Positions 9,056 through 17,602 of a stretch of 64,000 nucleotides of DNA are shown piece by piece. The stretch is taken from positions 1 through 64,000 of the forward strand of contig NZ_BMMM01000006.1 of NCBI RefSeq assembly GCF_014645835.1. The letters are read 5' to 3'. This DNA is from Streptomyces albiflavescens. Lineage in GTDB: Bacteria > Actinomycetota > Actinomycetes > Streptomycetales > Streptomycetaceae. Every line of letters starts with the position of its first letter. Position 1 is the first letter of the stretch. The notes under the pieces were generated by a model, which was given only the letters and a program-made list of their open reading frames with translations, had not been told where the DNA came from and did no database searches. Position numbers and translations under genes: made by a program.

Positions 9056-9865
9056 TTACTGCACGTCCACGAAGTCGCCGGTTACCTTGACGGCCGGGGT
9101 GGTGGAGGTGCCTGCGAAGTTCCAGCGCCAGTAACCGTCTTCGGACGCGGGGACCGTGGTCGTCAGGTTGCCGGTGCTGGAGGTGTACACGGTCTTGATG
9201 GTGGTGTAGGTCGTAGTACCGGCCTTGCGGAACTGAAGCTTGACCGGCTGGTTGGTGTAGCCGAAGTAGTCGAGATTGTTCCAGTCGGCCCGGGTGAGCT
9301 TGCCGGTGACGGTGAGGGTCTTGCCCTGGGCAATCGGCTCCGGGCCCGCGTCCACGGTGAGTTTGGAGTGCCGCTGCAGACGGGTCGTGGTGTAGCTCGC
9401 CGTGTGGGTCCAGCTGTCGTCATTGGCCACCCCCTGCACACTGACCTTCCAGGTGCCGGCGTGGGCGTTGGTGAGCGCCGTGCCGCCGTACTTCCAGTCC
9501 GGTTCGAGGGAGAACGTCTGCGAGCAGGTGGAGGTGGTGGCACTCGAGGCGACGCAGTCCGCGTGGGAGTAGTACTGGTTCGACACGATGCGGTCGTCGT
9601 AGGTCTCGTAGGGGTTCGCCCCATCCGGTCCACGCCACAGGACGAAGTCCGCGTCCTGGATGCCCGACGGGTGGGTGAAGGTCCCTGAAACCGTGATCGT
9701 CTTGGCGTAGAGATCGACCACGATGTTCTTGCCACCGTCGAAGGACACGTTGCTGATTTGGACGTCGGTCTGGGTCTCGGTCCCGTAGGCACCGGGGACG
9801 GCGAAGCCGGCCAGCGCGGCCGCGGCGACGGCACTGAGCAGAGCAAAGGCAGTGCGCTTGCGCAT
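9056..9865 (-). CDS. Secreted protein of unknown function
   Basis: 269 aa. Residues 1-28 form a Sec signal peptide (MRKRTAF then an Ala-rich core, cleavage near GAYG). The mature part has two beta-rich halves: one around VSGTFTHPSGIQDADFVLWRG with two cysteines (CVASSATTSTC) that may form a disulfide, and one with LTVTGKLTRADWNNLDY, an Ig/bacterial-surface-like strand pattern seen in many Streptomyces exported proteins. No catalytic motif is visible. GAAGGAG lies 5 bases before the ATG. Role unknown. Confidence 0.8.
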   Translation of the reverse strand: MRKRTAFALLSAVAAAALAGFAVPGAYGTETQTDVQISNVSFDGGKNIVVDLYAKTITVSGTFTHPSGIQDADFVLWRGPDGANPYETYDDRIVSNQYYSHADCVASSATTSTCSQTFSLEPDWKYGGTALTNAHAGTWKVSVQGVANDDSWTHTASYTTTRLQRHSKLTVDAGPEPIAQGKTLTVTGKLTRADWNNLDYFGYTNQPVKLQFRKAGTTTYTTIKTVYTSSTGNLTTTVPASEDGYWRWNFAGTSTTPAVKVTGDFVDVQ

Positions 9866-9932
9866 GTATCTCCTTCACGGAGGGAAGAGCGGGAACCCGC
9901 CGAGCGGGGCACGGCCGGGCAGTTGAAGCCGG

Positions 9933-10103
9933 TCAGGGACCGGTGACGGACTTGATCGTGTACGGGAAGGTCTCCAGCTGCCAGATCACCGTGAACCGGG
10001 AGTCCGGGCGGGCGTCGACCTGGGGCACCCGGCCGTACGCCAGGGCGTCGCCCTGGCGGTCGATCGAGACCTGAGGCGAGTCGGCGGCGGAGCAGCAGGG
10101 CGC
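9933..10103 (-). pseudogene. C-terminal remnant of an unidentified gene
   Basis: A 56-codon open stretch ending in TGA at 9933, interrupted by an in-frame TAG at 10104-10106 and with no start. It reads ...SPQVSIDRQGDALAYG... to ...ETFPYTIKSVTGP, compositionally like a real secreted protein tail. Neighbouring frames give nothing coherent. Probably the leftover 3' end of a deleted gene, co-directional with the secreted protein below it. Confidence 0.45.
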
Positions 10104-10640
10104 CTACACGTTGCATGCCGGCGCTTACGCCGCCTCGGCGTTGACGGCCATCGTCGCGGTGACTGCGATCCCGGCCGCCGCAGCGACCGCAACCCGGCAA
10201 GAACACGTCGCTTCGGCGAACACCGATGACGTGCTGCACGCGGTGCCACCTTCATCCCCCAGTTCACGTTGCCATGGCTTAGGCACAGCCGTCACAAGAC
10301 TGACCCACAGTATCCAGCGCACCTGCAGGCTCACACGTCACAGGGGGGCCGCCCGTGCGTCAAGAAGTGACCGCCGGGGAGCAACGGGGAGCGACGGCGA
10401 GCAACCAGAGAGTGTCCGCGTCGACGCTTCGTCGGCTCAGCCCAGCTCCGCATAGTGACCCAGATCCGCTCACCCTCGTCGATCACATCCTCGACGACCC
10501 CGGCCCGGCCGCGGGGCCGGCCCAGCACAGGCCCGAAAGCACCGTAGACACAGGCTCGTTGACATCTCGCACGACTCGTCAACGAGCACGCTCACGCTCA
10601 GCCCGCGCCAAGATGCGTCGCGCATGAGCTGAGGCCCGCG
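10104..10640. other. About 540 bases without a convincing gene
   Basis: Lower GC than its surroundings. An open frame at 10111-10455 begins with an Ala-rich hydrophobic stretch, but its remainder has poor codon bias and it lacks a ribosome site. A small palindrome GAGGC...GCCTC overlaps the stop of the next gene near 10631-10648. Likely decayed sequence. Confidence 0.5.
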
Positions 10641-11786
10641 TCAGGCCTCTACGAGCTGCTCCGAGCCCGCCTTGAGTTGTGCGAGTGCGCATTCGAGGTT
10701 CTCGGTCACACGCCGGCGCTGATCGGCGGGCAGCTTGCCGCCGTCAAGCAGGCGTTCGCAACAGCTCTTCGACTCCTCGTACTCTCCGGCCCAGAAGGCG
10801 GAGATCGCGAGTTCGTCGAGTGCGCGCCAGTCGTACCAGTCCGACTCGACGGACAGATGGTCACCGCTGGGGTAGGGGATCCGGAACGCCTGCCGCGCGA
10901 ACATGTAGGCGAGTGGCCATCGTTGGCCGAACCGGCACCAGCGCGCGAGCTCGCCGAGTGGCTCGGCGCGTGCGGGCCGGGCCTCGTGCGCGCGAAGGTA
11001 GCGGTCCATCACCTCGCCCGCCGGCCGTTCCAGTCTCTCCGCGAGCCGTGCGCCGGACAGGTGGGCGCAGAAGACCTCCTCGTCCCAGCCGCCCATGGCC
11101 GCCCTGCGGTCATAGGCCTCCAGCGCCTTCTCCGGCTCAAGAGCGTTGTGCCAGCTCCGGGCGACGTAGAAGGCGTAACGGGTGTTGTCGGGCTCCTTGA
11201 TCAGGCCTTGCTCAAGGATCTCGGCATCGCGCAGATACTTCTCCCGCATGCTTTTGCCCATGCTGCGTCCCCCGCCGCCCACAATGCGGATACAGGCGCC
11301 TTCGATCGTCCCGAGGGTGCACCGCGTACCGCAGTCGAGGTACTCGTGCAGGACGCCGACGTACCGCCACGGCAGCCGCGTCGAGACCAGAGCGGAGCGC
11401 CGGTTGACGCTGGAGCCGTCCCGCACGGTGATGTTGTAGGCGTCGAGGGCCAGCTCCGGCAGGCGGAAGCCGGACTCGACCTCCATCACGTCGTCGGCGT
11501 CCATGAAGAGCAGGTAGTCCGCCCTGCTACGGGCGAGTTCGACCGCCTCGGTGCGGCTGCCGTCGAACCCCTTCCAGGGGCGTTCGTACAGCTCGCCGGG
11601 CAGATCGCCGTAGACCTCGCGGATGACGTCCTGCGTACCGTCGGTCGAGCCCGTGTCCACGATGACCCATGTGTCGATCAAGGGCCGTACGGATTCGAGA
11701 CAACGCCGGATGACGTGGGCTTCGTCCTTGACGATCATATTGAGGCAGACCGTTGGCTTCACGGATCTCATCCAATTCGTCAGCAT
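10641..11786 (-). CDS. GT2 glycosyltransferase with TPR-like C-terminus
   Basis: 381 aa. The N-terminal 190 residues are a GT-A domain: CLNMIVKDEAHVIRRCLESV, WVIVDTGSTDGTQD and the metal-binding DADD in LLFMDADDVME. The C-terminal half is helical with repeated aromatic/Ala positions (YAFYVARSWHNALEPEKALE) resembling tetratricopeptide repeats. This is the SPBc2-type glycosyltransferase/TPR architecture. Acceptor and sugar are unknown. GTG 11873, ATG 11786 and ATG 11771 are all possible starts and none has a clear ribosome site; 11786 gives the most natural N-terminus. It is followed by decayed sequence and preceded by a convergent-free gap. Confidence 0.82.
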   Translation of the reverse strand: MLTNWMRSVKPTVCLNMIVKDEAHVIRRCLESVRPLIDTWVIVDTGSTDGTQDVIREVYGDLPGELYERPWKGFDGSRTEAVELARSRADYLLFMDADDVMEVESGFRLPELALDAYNITVRDGSSVNRRSALVSTRLPWRYVGVLHEYLDCGTRCTLGTIEGACIRIVGGGGRSMGKSMREKYLRDAEILEQGLIKEPDNTRYAFYVARSWHNALEPEKALEAYDRRAAMGGWDEEVFCAHLSGARLAERLERPAGEVMDRYLRAHEARPARAEPLGELARWCRFGQRWPLAYMFARQAFRIPYPSGDHLSVESDWYDWRALDELAISAFWAGEYEESKSCCERLLDGGKLPADQRRRVTENLECALAQLKAGSEQLVEA

Positions 11787-11953
11787 ATAACCGATATGCG
11801 ACGGTATCCGGCCACTCAAAGCCACACAAAGAGGCTGGCCCAAGGCACTTCGACGACGGTGGCGCCGGTCCACAGCAAGCCCAGGGGGTGTTCAGCGCGT
11901 ACGGGAGGCGAGAGCCCGTGGGGCGGTCGGGACACCGCCCCACGGGCCCGTCC

Positions 11954-13429
11954 TCATGCCCTCACGCCGTTGCGCTCGGGCTGGACGGTGTGCGTGTTGT
12001 TGTGCTGGTCGGCCCAGTTCTGCAGGGCGCTCATGCAGGCGTGATCGAGGTGGCGCAGCCCGGCCAGGTTGAGCTCGACGGGCCGGTGGGTGGGCAGTCG
12101 CTCCAGGGCGTCGAGGATGCGCGGCAGGCGCAGGAAGGTGGCGTTGCCGAGTATCCGGACCAGCACCGGGCCGTCGCCCTGGTCGTCGACCTCGATGTGC
12201 ACGTTCGAGGTCTCCCACGCCGTCTTCGCCACCGCCAGGCCGAGCCCGATCAGGACACCCTCGAACATGTTGGTGATCAGGATCGCCCCGGCGGTGATCA
12301 CCAACACGATTGCTTCGCCTCGGTGTTCACGCCACAGCGGTCCCAGTTCCTTGATGGGCAGCAGCTTGAAGCCGGCGTGGATCAGCACGCCGGCCAGCGC
12401 CGCCGTGGGGATCATGCCGAGCGCGCCCGGGAGCAGGGCGGCGAACAGCAGCAGCCAGACTCCGTGCAGGACGCGGGAGACCCTGGTCTTCGCGCCGGCC
12501 TGGACGTTGGTGGCGCTGCGCACGATCACCGCGGTCATGGGCAGCGAACCGAGCAGCCCGCACACGGTGTTGCCCGCACCCTGGGCCATCAGCTCCTTGT
12601 CGTAGGCGGTCTTCGGCCCGTCGTGCAGCCGGTCCACGGCGGCCGCGCTGAACAGAGACTCGGCGGAGGCGATGAGAGTGAACGCGACGATGGTGGTCAG
12701 CAGGCCGACCTCCGTCAGCCGCGCGAAGTCTCCCTGGCCGGGCGGCTGGACGGCCTCCAGCAGGCCGCTGACCTGGACGCGCTCGACGGGCAGGTCGAAG
12801 AGGGCGGTGACCAGGGTCGCGGCGCCGACGGCGACGAGCGGGCCGGGCAGCAACTGGGCCCGGCCCGGCAGCTTCTTCCACAGCATCATGATCAGGACGG
12901 TGGTGGTTCCGGTCCCTACGGCGGTCAGGGCGGGTCCCGAACCGAGGACGTTCACGGCGAGAGCGGGCACCCCGGCGATGTTCGAGGTGCCGCTGCCGGG
13001 TGTCTTGGCGTCGGCGAGCGCGTAGACCTGGCCGGCGATCAGTACGAGCCCGATGCCGGCGAGCATGCCGTGGACGACGGACAGGGAGATCGCCCTGAAG
13101 AAGCGGCCCAACCTCAGGACGCCGAGCGCCAATTGGAGCAGCCCGGTGGCGAGGACGATCACGCCGAGGGCGGTCAGCCCGTAGGCCTGCACAGCGGTGA
13201 GGACAAGCACGGTCAGACCTGCGGCCGGACCGCTGACCTGCAGGCTGCTCCCCGGGAGGAATCCGGTGAGCAGGCCGCCGACGATGCCGGTGATCAGGCC
13301 GAGTTCGGCCGGGACACCTGAGGCGACGGCGACGCCCACGCACAGCGGCAGGGCGACGAGGAAGACGACGAGGGACGACGTGAAGTCCGTACGCAGGGCG
13401 GACCTGAGTGAGGTGAGAGGTGAGGTCAT
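11954..13429 (-). CDS. SulP-family anion (bicarbonate/sulfate) transporter
   Basis: 491 aa with about 12 hydrophobic helices and a C-terminal STAS domain (about residues 385-491, HIEVDDQGDGPVLVRILGNA onward). The FTSSLVVFLVALPLCVGVAVASGVP start and SLFSAAAVDRL region are typical of BicA/SulP carriers. Family members take up bicarbonate, sulfate or other anions with Na+ or H+. The gene directly upstream encodes a beta-carbonic-anhydrase relative, which favours bicarbonate as substrate. ATG 13429 has GAAAGAA upstream; the frame is open to 13531 but the extra residues look random. It is 82 bases downstream of the carbonic anhydrase gene. Confidence 0.88.
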   Translation of the reverse strand: MTSPLTSLRSALRTDFTSSLVVFLVALPLCVGVAVASGVPAELGLITGIVGGLLTGFLPGSSLQVSGPAAGLTVLVLTAVQAYGLTALGVIVLATGLLQLALGVLRLGRFFRAISLSVVHGMLAGIGLVLIAGQVYALADAKTPGSGTSNIAGVPALAVNVLGSGPALTAVGTGTTTVLIMMLWKKLPGRAQLLPGPLVAVGAATLVTALFDLPVERVQVSGLLEAVQPPGQGDFARLTEVGLLTTIVAFTLIASAESLFSAAAVDRLHDGPKTAYDKELMAQGAGNTVCGLLGSLPMTAVIVRSATNVQAGAKTRVSRVLHGVWLLLFAALLPGALGMIPTAALAGVLIHAGFKLLPIKELGPLWREHRGEAIVLVITAGAILITNMFEGVLIGLGLAVAKTAWETSNVHIEVDDQGDGPVLVRILGNATFLRLPRILDALERLPTHRPVELNLAGLRHLDHACMSALQNWADQHNNTHTVQPERNGVRA

Positions 13430-13511
13430 GGGCGTTCTTTCTGTGGCGGAAGGAACGTCGCGGGAAAGGCGACCGGGTGGCACGGGTACGGGTGAGGCGG
13501 TGGTCGGCCGG

Positions 13512-13937
13512 TCACAGGGGCTCGAAGGCACCGCCGCCCGACGCGCTGGTGAGGGCCTGGCCGGTTTCGACGGTGTAGTACCAGGCGTGCAGCCGCAGCC
13601 GCCCGGAGGCCAGGCGCCGGGCGATGAACGGGTAGCCGCGCAGATGGTCGAGCTGGGTCAGCACGTGCTGCTGGGTCACCGCGACGGGGTCCTCGCCCAG
13701 GCCCCGGGTCTGCCAGGGCTCGTCCGTGCCGGGGCGGTGTCCGGCCCAGCCCGCAGTGCGCAGCTCGAAGAGGTCACCGGGGCGGGCGCCGGTGAACAGC
13801 GTGGGAATGACGCGGGACTCGGAGCAGGAGATGAACAGGGCCTGGGGCTTCTGGCCGCGGGCCAGGCGGGTGAACTGCTCCCTCTGGTCCGAGATGCCGT
13901 CAGGGAACGTGCGGGCGTGCTCGATGAGGGTCTGCAT
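13512..13937 (-). CDS. Internally deleted beta-carbonic-anhydrase-like protein
   Basis: 141 aa against about 190-210 for normal beta-carbonic anhydrases. The start (GQKPQALFISCSESRVIP) carries the first zinc Cys (Cys38) and Arg42, but the usual Asp of the Asp-Arg dyad is Glu40. The C-terminal block (VLTQLDHLRGYPFIARRL, LHAWYYTVETG) is also intact. The middle, which normally has the HxxC zinc ligands (VVCGHSxCGA), is missing: the protein jumps from FELRTAGWAG to EPWQTRGLGED. The reading frame is preserved. It is probably inactive as a carbonic anhydrase; it could be a fossil or a non-catalytic partner of the SulP carrier. Confidence 0.8.
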   Translation of the reverse strand: MQTLIEHARTFPDGISDQREQFTRLARGQKPQALFISCSESRVIPTLFTGARPGDLFELRTAGWAGHRPGTDEPWQTRGLGEDPVAVTQQHVLTQLDHLRGYPFIARRLASGRLRLHAWYYTVETGQALTSASGGGAFEPL

Positions 13938-14113
13938 GAATCGGCCTCGTGACTCTTCGTGGTGCTCAGGGAGCGGAAAAAGGGGTGCGAAGAGTGCGTG
14001 CAGCGCGCGACGGCGCCGGGCTCAACCGCGTATGCCGACAGGCCGGTTGTCCGGCGGGTGCCTGCGTGCGGAGATGTGGTCCGGTACGAGGAGCGCGTCC
14101 TGCACGCCGCCGG

Positions 14114-14515
14114 TCAGCGGCGGAACGTCTGCAGGACGGTGGCGTCGGGCGCGAGTGCGGAGGCGGGGCTCCAGGTGTCTCTCGCGGTGCGCGGATGGGC
14201 GGCCCGCGGCGGGGCATCGAGCTCTATGGCCGCCTTGCCGGCCCACGTGCCGGCGACGAGCGGCGGCGCCTCGACAAGGTGATCCGTTCGCGGCGGCAGG
14301 GCAGGGGAGTCGGCCGCCGTCCCCACGTGGGCCGAGCCGGTACCGGCCTGCGACTGCGCGCATGCGGAGCCGCTCGACTTCCTCGGCTCCGATTCGATGG
14401 CGAGTGCCATCGCCGACACCGTGTGCGAGGAGGCGGCGTGGTGGGGCGTCGCGAAGTGCAGGAGCACAGCGGCGACCAGCAGCACCACTGCCGCTGCCAT
14501 GCGCCGTACCACCAC
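14114..14515 (-). CDS. Hypothetical exported or membrane-anchored protein
   Basis: 133 aa. The N-terminus has RR followed by a hydrophobic stretch (MAAAVVLLVAAVLLHFATPH), like a signal anchor, then a polar, Ala/Pro-rich region without motif. It resembles the small DUF6153-type proteins of streptomycetes, but I cannot confirm that. Start GTG 14515 is preceded by GGGAGG at short spacing; the next GTG (14512) has better spacing. Confidence rests on the ribosome site, the signal-like start and the codon bias. Confidence 0.5.
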   Translation of the reverse strand: MVVRRMAAAVVLLVAAVLLHFATPHHAASSHTVSAMALAIESEPRKSSGSACAQSQAGTGSAHVGTAADSPALPPRTDHLVEAPPLVAGTWAGKAAIELDAPPRAAHPRTARDTWSPASALAPDATVLQTFRR

Positions 14516-14957
14516 TGGCCTCCCGACGTTTTACCCGCGCCGACGCCGAAACGTCACCGGCCCGAGTGCTCTGCTCACGCCGAACTCCCGGGTTGGGAAG
14601 GTGACATGGGCAACACGGGCCCTGTCATTGCAAGAGCAATCACCCGGTTCGGCGGATCTGGCCGGGTGCAGGGAATCGATGAATACCCAGCAGTGGCCTG
14701 CCCGTGCCGATCGGGGGGCGGATTCACCCGATGCAGCGATCGTCGACGCCGGGGCCCGTCCGCACATGCACCCACCGAGCGGCTTGCACGGCGCCGCACA
14801 GCCCTGCGCTTCCGGCGATGCTCGGCGTCCGCAGTTTCCGGCAACGACGCCTCACACCTACACGCACGAACAGCCTCGGTCACCGCCGAAGCTCGAGGAG
14901 GGCCGCCGCGAGCGACGCGGTGGCCCTCCTCCGGTCCCCTTCTATGCCGTAGGCGCG
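14516..14957. other. Intergenic gap with terminator stem-loop
   Basis: No convincing gene. At its right end GAGGAGGGCC (14895-14904) pairs with GGCCCTCCTC (14922-14931), reinforced by CCGCG/CGCGG inside. It lies just beyond the stop of the Gly-rich exported protein and is probably its terminator. Confidence 0.6.
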
Positions 14958-15257
14958 TCAGCGGACGATCACCACCACGGGGGCGTTGCTGTAGCCGAAG
15001 CCGCCGTACCCGCCGTACCCGCCGAAGAATCCGGCGGTCCCGAACGGGTAGCCGAACCCGAACCCGCAGTTCGAGTTGAAGCCGCGGTTGAAGCCGCCGC
15101 CGTACCGGCACCCGCCGTTGACCAGGCTGCTGGGTGACAGCGACGCGACGCCGTCCGTCGTGGCTGCGGCTGAGGCCGGGCTCGCGACCGCTCCCACGAC
15201 GACGCCGCCTGCAAGAAGGGCGGCGGCAAGGGTTCGCATGACCGGGTTCCTGTGCAT
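14958..15257 (-). CDS. Small secreted Gly/Phe/Tyr-rich protein
   Basis: 99 aa: a signal peptide (MHRNPVMRTLAAALLAGGVV, cleavage near ASA) followed by a mature part of about 65 residues dominated by Gly, Phe, Tyr and Asn (NRGFNSNCGFGFGYPFGT, GGYGGYGGFG) with two cysteines. Such aromatic, glycine-rich tails can self-associate or coat the surface; the actual role is unknown. AAAGGAG precedes the ATG at 15257 with ideal spacing, so the long upstream extension of the frame is rejected. Transcribed divergently from the PD40/CWB2 protein. Confidence 0.75.
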   Translation of the reverse strand: MHRNPVMRTLAAALLAGGVVVGAVASPASAAATTDGVASLSPSSLVNGGCRYGGGFNRGFNSNCGFGFGYPFGTAGFFGGYGGYGGFGYSNAPVVVIVR

Positions 15258-15511
15258 ATTTCGGTCTCCTTTGCCCCGAGATGTCCGCACCCCTCCGGTT
15301 TCTCCCCTCACACCAGGTAACACCTGATCGGCGGAACGTACCACCCGAGCGCCCGACGACCCCGTGACGGCTGGGCGTACCGGGCGGACGAGACGGCCGT
15401 CCTTCCCAGCTGACAGTGGCTGCCACTAAAGTTTCGCCGCTGCCGTGCGGACGCCGTCCGTTCACCTCGGGGGAGGGGCCCGGCGGCCATTTATTCACTT
15501 GTGGGGGCATT

Positions 15512-17533
15512 TTGAACACGCGTACGCGTCGCAGATCCGCGGCGCTCACCAGCCTCGCCGCGCTCGCGGCCGGTCTCGTCGCCGCGCTCCCGGGGCCGGC
15601 CGCGGCCGCCTCGTCCAGCTGGCCCGCCACCGACGGGAAGCTGCTGTACACAGTCGCCGACAATGAGATGGGCCTCATCAATCCCGATGGGTCCTCGTCG
15701 TCGCAGTTCTACCCGACCGGAGACCAGGGCGCCTGGTCCGCCGACGGCAGCCAGGTCGCGTTCGTGAACCACTACGACGACCACATCCGCACGGCGTGGG
15801 CGGGCTCGGAGGACACCGGCGTCGACATCACCATGCCCTCGGGCAGCGGCTGGCACCCAGCCGATCCGACCTTCTGGTACGGCGGCGGCGACATCGTCTT
15901 CACGGCCGCCGGCCGGCTGCGGCTGACCGCGGCCGACGGCACCCGCACGCCGAAGTCCCTGTTCGGCACCGACGTCGACGGCTGCGACTCCCAGCCGAGC
16001 GGCGCGGTGAACGGCATGCTCGCGTTCGTACGCACGGGGACGAGCTGTCCCACCGCGGGCACCGCGGCCGTCTGGGTCTACAACGGCCGTACCGGGGCGT
16101 TCACCAAGCTGGCCGACAACGCGAGGGAGCCGAGCATCTCCCCCGACGGCCAGTCGGTGGCCTTCACCCGGTCGGTCGACGGGCACAAGCAAATCTTCAG
16201 CGTCAGGGCCGACGGCACCGGACTGACCCAGCTCACCACCGACGCCGTCGACCACAACCGGCCCGCCTGGTCGCCGCAGGGCGACCGGATCGCGTACGAC
16301 ATCGACGTCCCCGGCAGCCCGGACGTCGTCGGGGGCCCGCAGGTGTGGATCCACACGATCGGCTCGGGAGAGCAGACGCAGGCGCCCATGGCCAACGGCA
16401 CCAACGTGGCCTGGCAGCCGATCCGTGACAACGCGATCTCCCGCGTCTACGGCTCCGACACGTACGACACCAACATCTCCGCGTCCAAGTGGACCTGGAA
16501 CACCGTCGGCACGAGCACGCCGGGCCTGACGAACGCCGGCGCGGCCGTGCTCATCAGCAAGTCCGACGCCGCGTACGCCACCACCGCCACGTCGCTGGCC
16601 GGCAAGAAGCGGGGGCCGGTGCTGATGACCTCCGGCACGGGCCTGGACTCCTCGGTGCAGACGGAGCTCAAGCGCATGCTGCCGAAGGGCAAGACGGTCT
16701 ACCTGGTCGGCGGCACCAAGATCCTCAGCAGTGCGGTGGCGTCCAAGGTGACGTCACTCGGATACACGGCCAAGCGGCTGTCCGACGTCTCGCGCTACTC
16801 CACCTCGGTGGCTGTGGCCAAGGCCCTCACCAGCACACCGAAGTACGTCTTCCTGGCGACCGGCACCGACTACCACAACGCCCTCGCGGCGAGTTCCGCC
16901 GCCGGCGCCATGGGCAGTTCGGGAACGGCGACCGTCCTGCTGACCGAGGGGTCGACCATGACCACGTCGGTCTACGGCTACCTCAACAAGTACAGCCCGA
17001 GCACGACGAAGGTCATCACGGTGGGGACCGACGCCGAGTCGGCCCTGGCCAAGGCGTACAACGCCGGCAAGATGCCGAACTGGCCCAGCAGGTTTACCTA
17101 TTACCGGGTCGCCGGCTCCACGCCGCAGTCGAACGCCATGCAGCTCGCCGACTTCTGGTGGTCGCTGCCGTCGGACGCCGCGGTCGCCTCCGTGGACAGC
17201 TGGCGCGGCGGCGTCTCCGCATCGTCGGCGATGACCACCTACGGTCCGCTGCTGTGGACGGACGTCACCTCGCTGCCGTACGACACCAAGCGGTACCTGA
17301 TGCGGATGTCGTCGAGTCTGAACCACGTGGCCGTCTTCGGCGGCACGGCGTCGGTCGACACGTCCGTCATTCCCAAGATCGGTGCGGCGATCGGCGTGGG
17401 TACCCACTACGACTACACGTCGTACTACAAGGGCGCGGCGCCGCAGACCACGGCTGCTCAGACGCTGCCCAACAGCGCCCTGTCCGCTCCGAGCCCGGAC
17501 CTCGCGCCCCTGCAGGTGACGGCCGCGAGGTAG
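15512..17533 (+). CDS. Secreted PD40 beta-propeller / cell-wall-binding repeat protein
   Basis: 673 aa beginning at TTG 15512 after a GGGGG site. Signal peptide NTRTRRRSAAL... to about residue 33 (PGPAAAAS). Residues about 40-300 are TolB/PD40-like propeller blades (GAWSADGSQVAFVNH, EPSISPDGQSVAFTRS, RPAWSPQGDRIAYD). Residues about 310-640 look like three cell-wall-binding repeat 2 units with GPVLMTSGTGLDSSVQTEL, TVYLVGGTKILSSAV, and RLSDVSRYSTSVAVAKAL. These repeats bind wall polymers non-covalently in Clostridium S-layers and some actinobacteria. Probably a surface protein; ligand unknown. Upstream the frame is open to 15416, but TTG gives the signal peptide. Confidence 0.8.
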   Translation: MNTRTRRRSAALTSLAALAAGLVAALPGPAAAASSSWPATDGKLLYTVADNEMGLINPDGSSSSQFYPTGDQGAWSADGSQVAFVNHYDDHIRTAWAGSEDTGVDITMPSGSGWHPADPTFWYGGGDIVFTAAGRLRLTAADGTRTPKSLFGTDVDGCDSQPSGAVNGMLAFVRTGTSCPTAGTAAVWVYNGRTGAFTKLADNAREPSISPDGQSVAFTRSVDGHKQIFSVRADGTGLTQLTTDAVDHNRPAWSPQGDRIAYDIDVPGSPDVVGGPQVWIHTIGSGEQTQAPMANGTNVAWQPIRDNAISRVYGSDTYDTNISASKWTWNTVGTSTPGLTNAGAAVLISKSDAAYATTATSLAGKKRGPVLMTSGTGLDSSVQTELKRMLPKGKTVYLVGGTKILSSAVASKVTSLGYTAKRLSDVSRYSTSVAVAKALTSTPKYVFLATGTDYHNALAASSAAGAMGSSGTATVLLTEGSTMTTSVYGYLNKYSPSTTKVITVGTDAESALAKAYNAGKMPNWPSRFTYYRVAGSTPQSNAMQLADFWWSLPSDAAVASVDSWRGGVSASSAMTTYGPLLWTDVTSLPYDTKRYLMRMSSSLNHVAVFGGTASVDTSVIPKIGAAIGVGTHYDYTSYYKGAAPQTTAAQTLPNSALSAPSPDLAPLQVTAAR

Positions 17534-17550
17534 TCGTCCGCACGCCCCGG

Positions 17551-17583
17551 CGGGCGCGTCCGGCACCTTGCCGGGCGCGCCCG
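17551..17583. terminator. Bidirectional stem-loop terminator
   Basis: CGGGCGCG (17551-) pairs with CGCGCCCG (to 17583), with further pairing of the CCGGCA segment, between two convergent genes. Confidence 0.65.
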
Positions 17584-17602
17584 TGTCGCGTCTTGTGCCG
17601 AG

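Noticed and set aside
10111..10455. Possible secreted protein on the plus strand
   Set aside because: Signal-like start but no ribosome site, poor codon bias and no coherent mature part.
12327..13343. Arg-rich 338-codon minus-strand frame within SulP
   Set aside because: Out-of-frame shadow of the transporter.
14531..14767. Short minus-strand gene in the 14.5 kb gap
   Set aside because: No ribosome site or recognisable composition.
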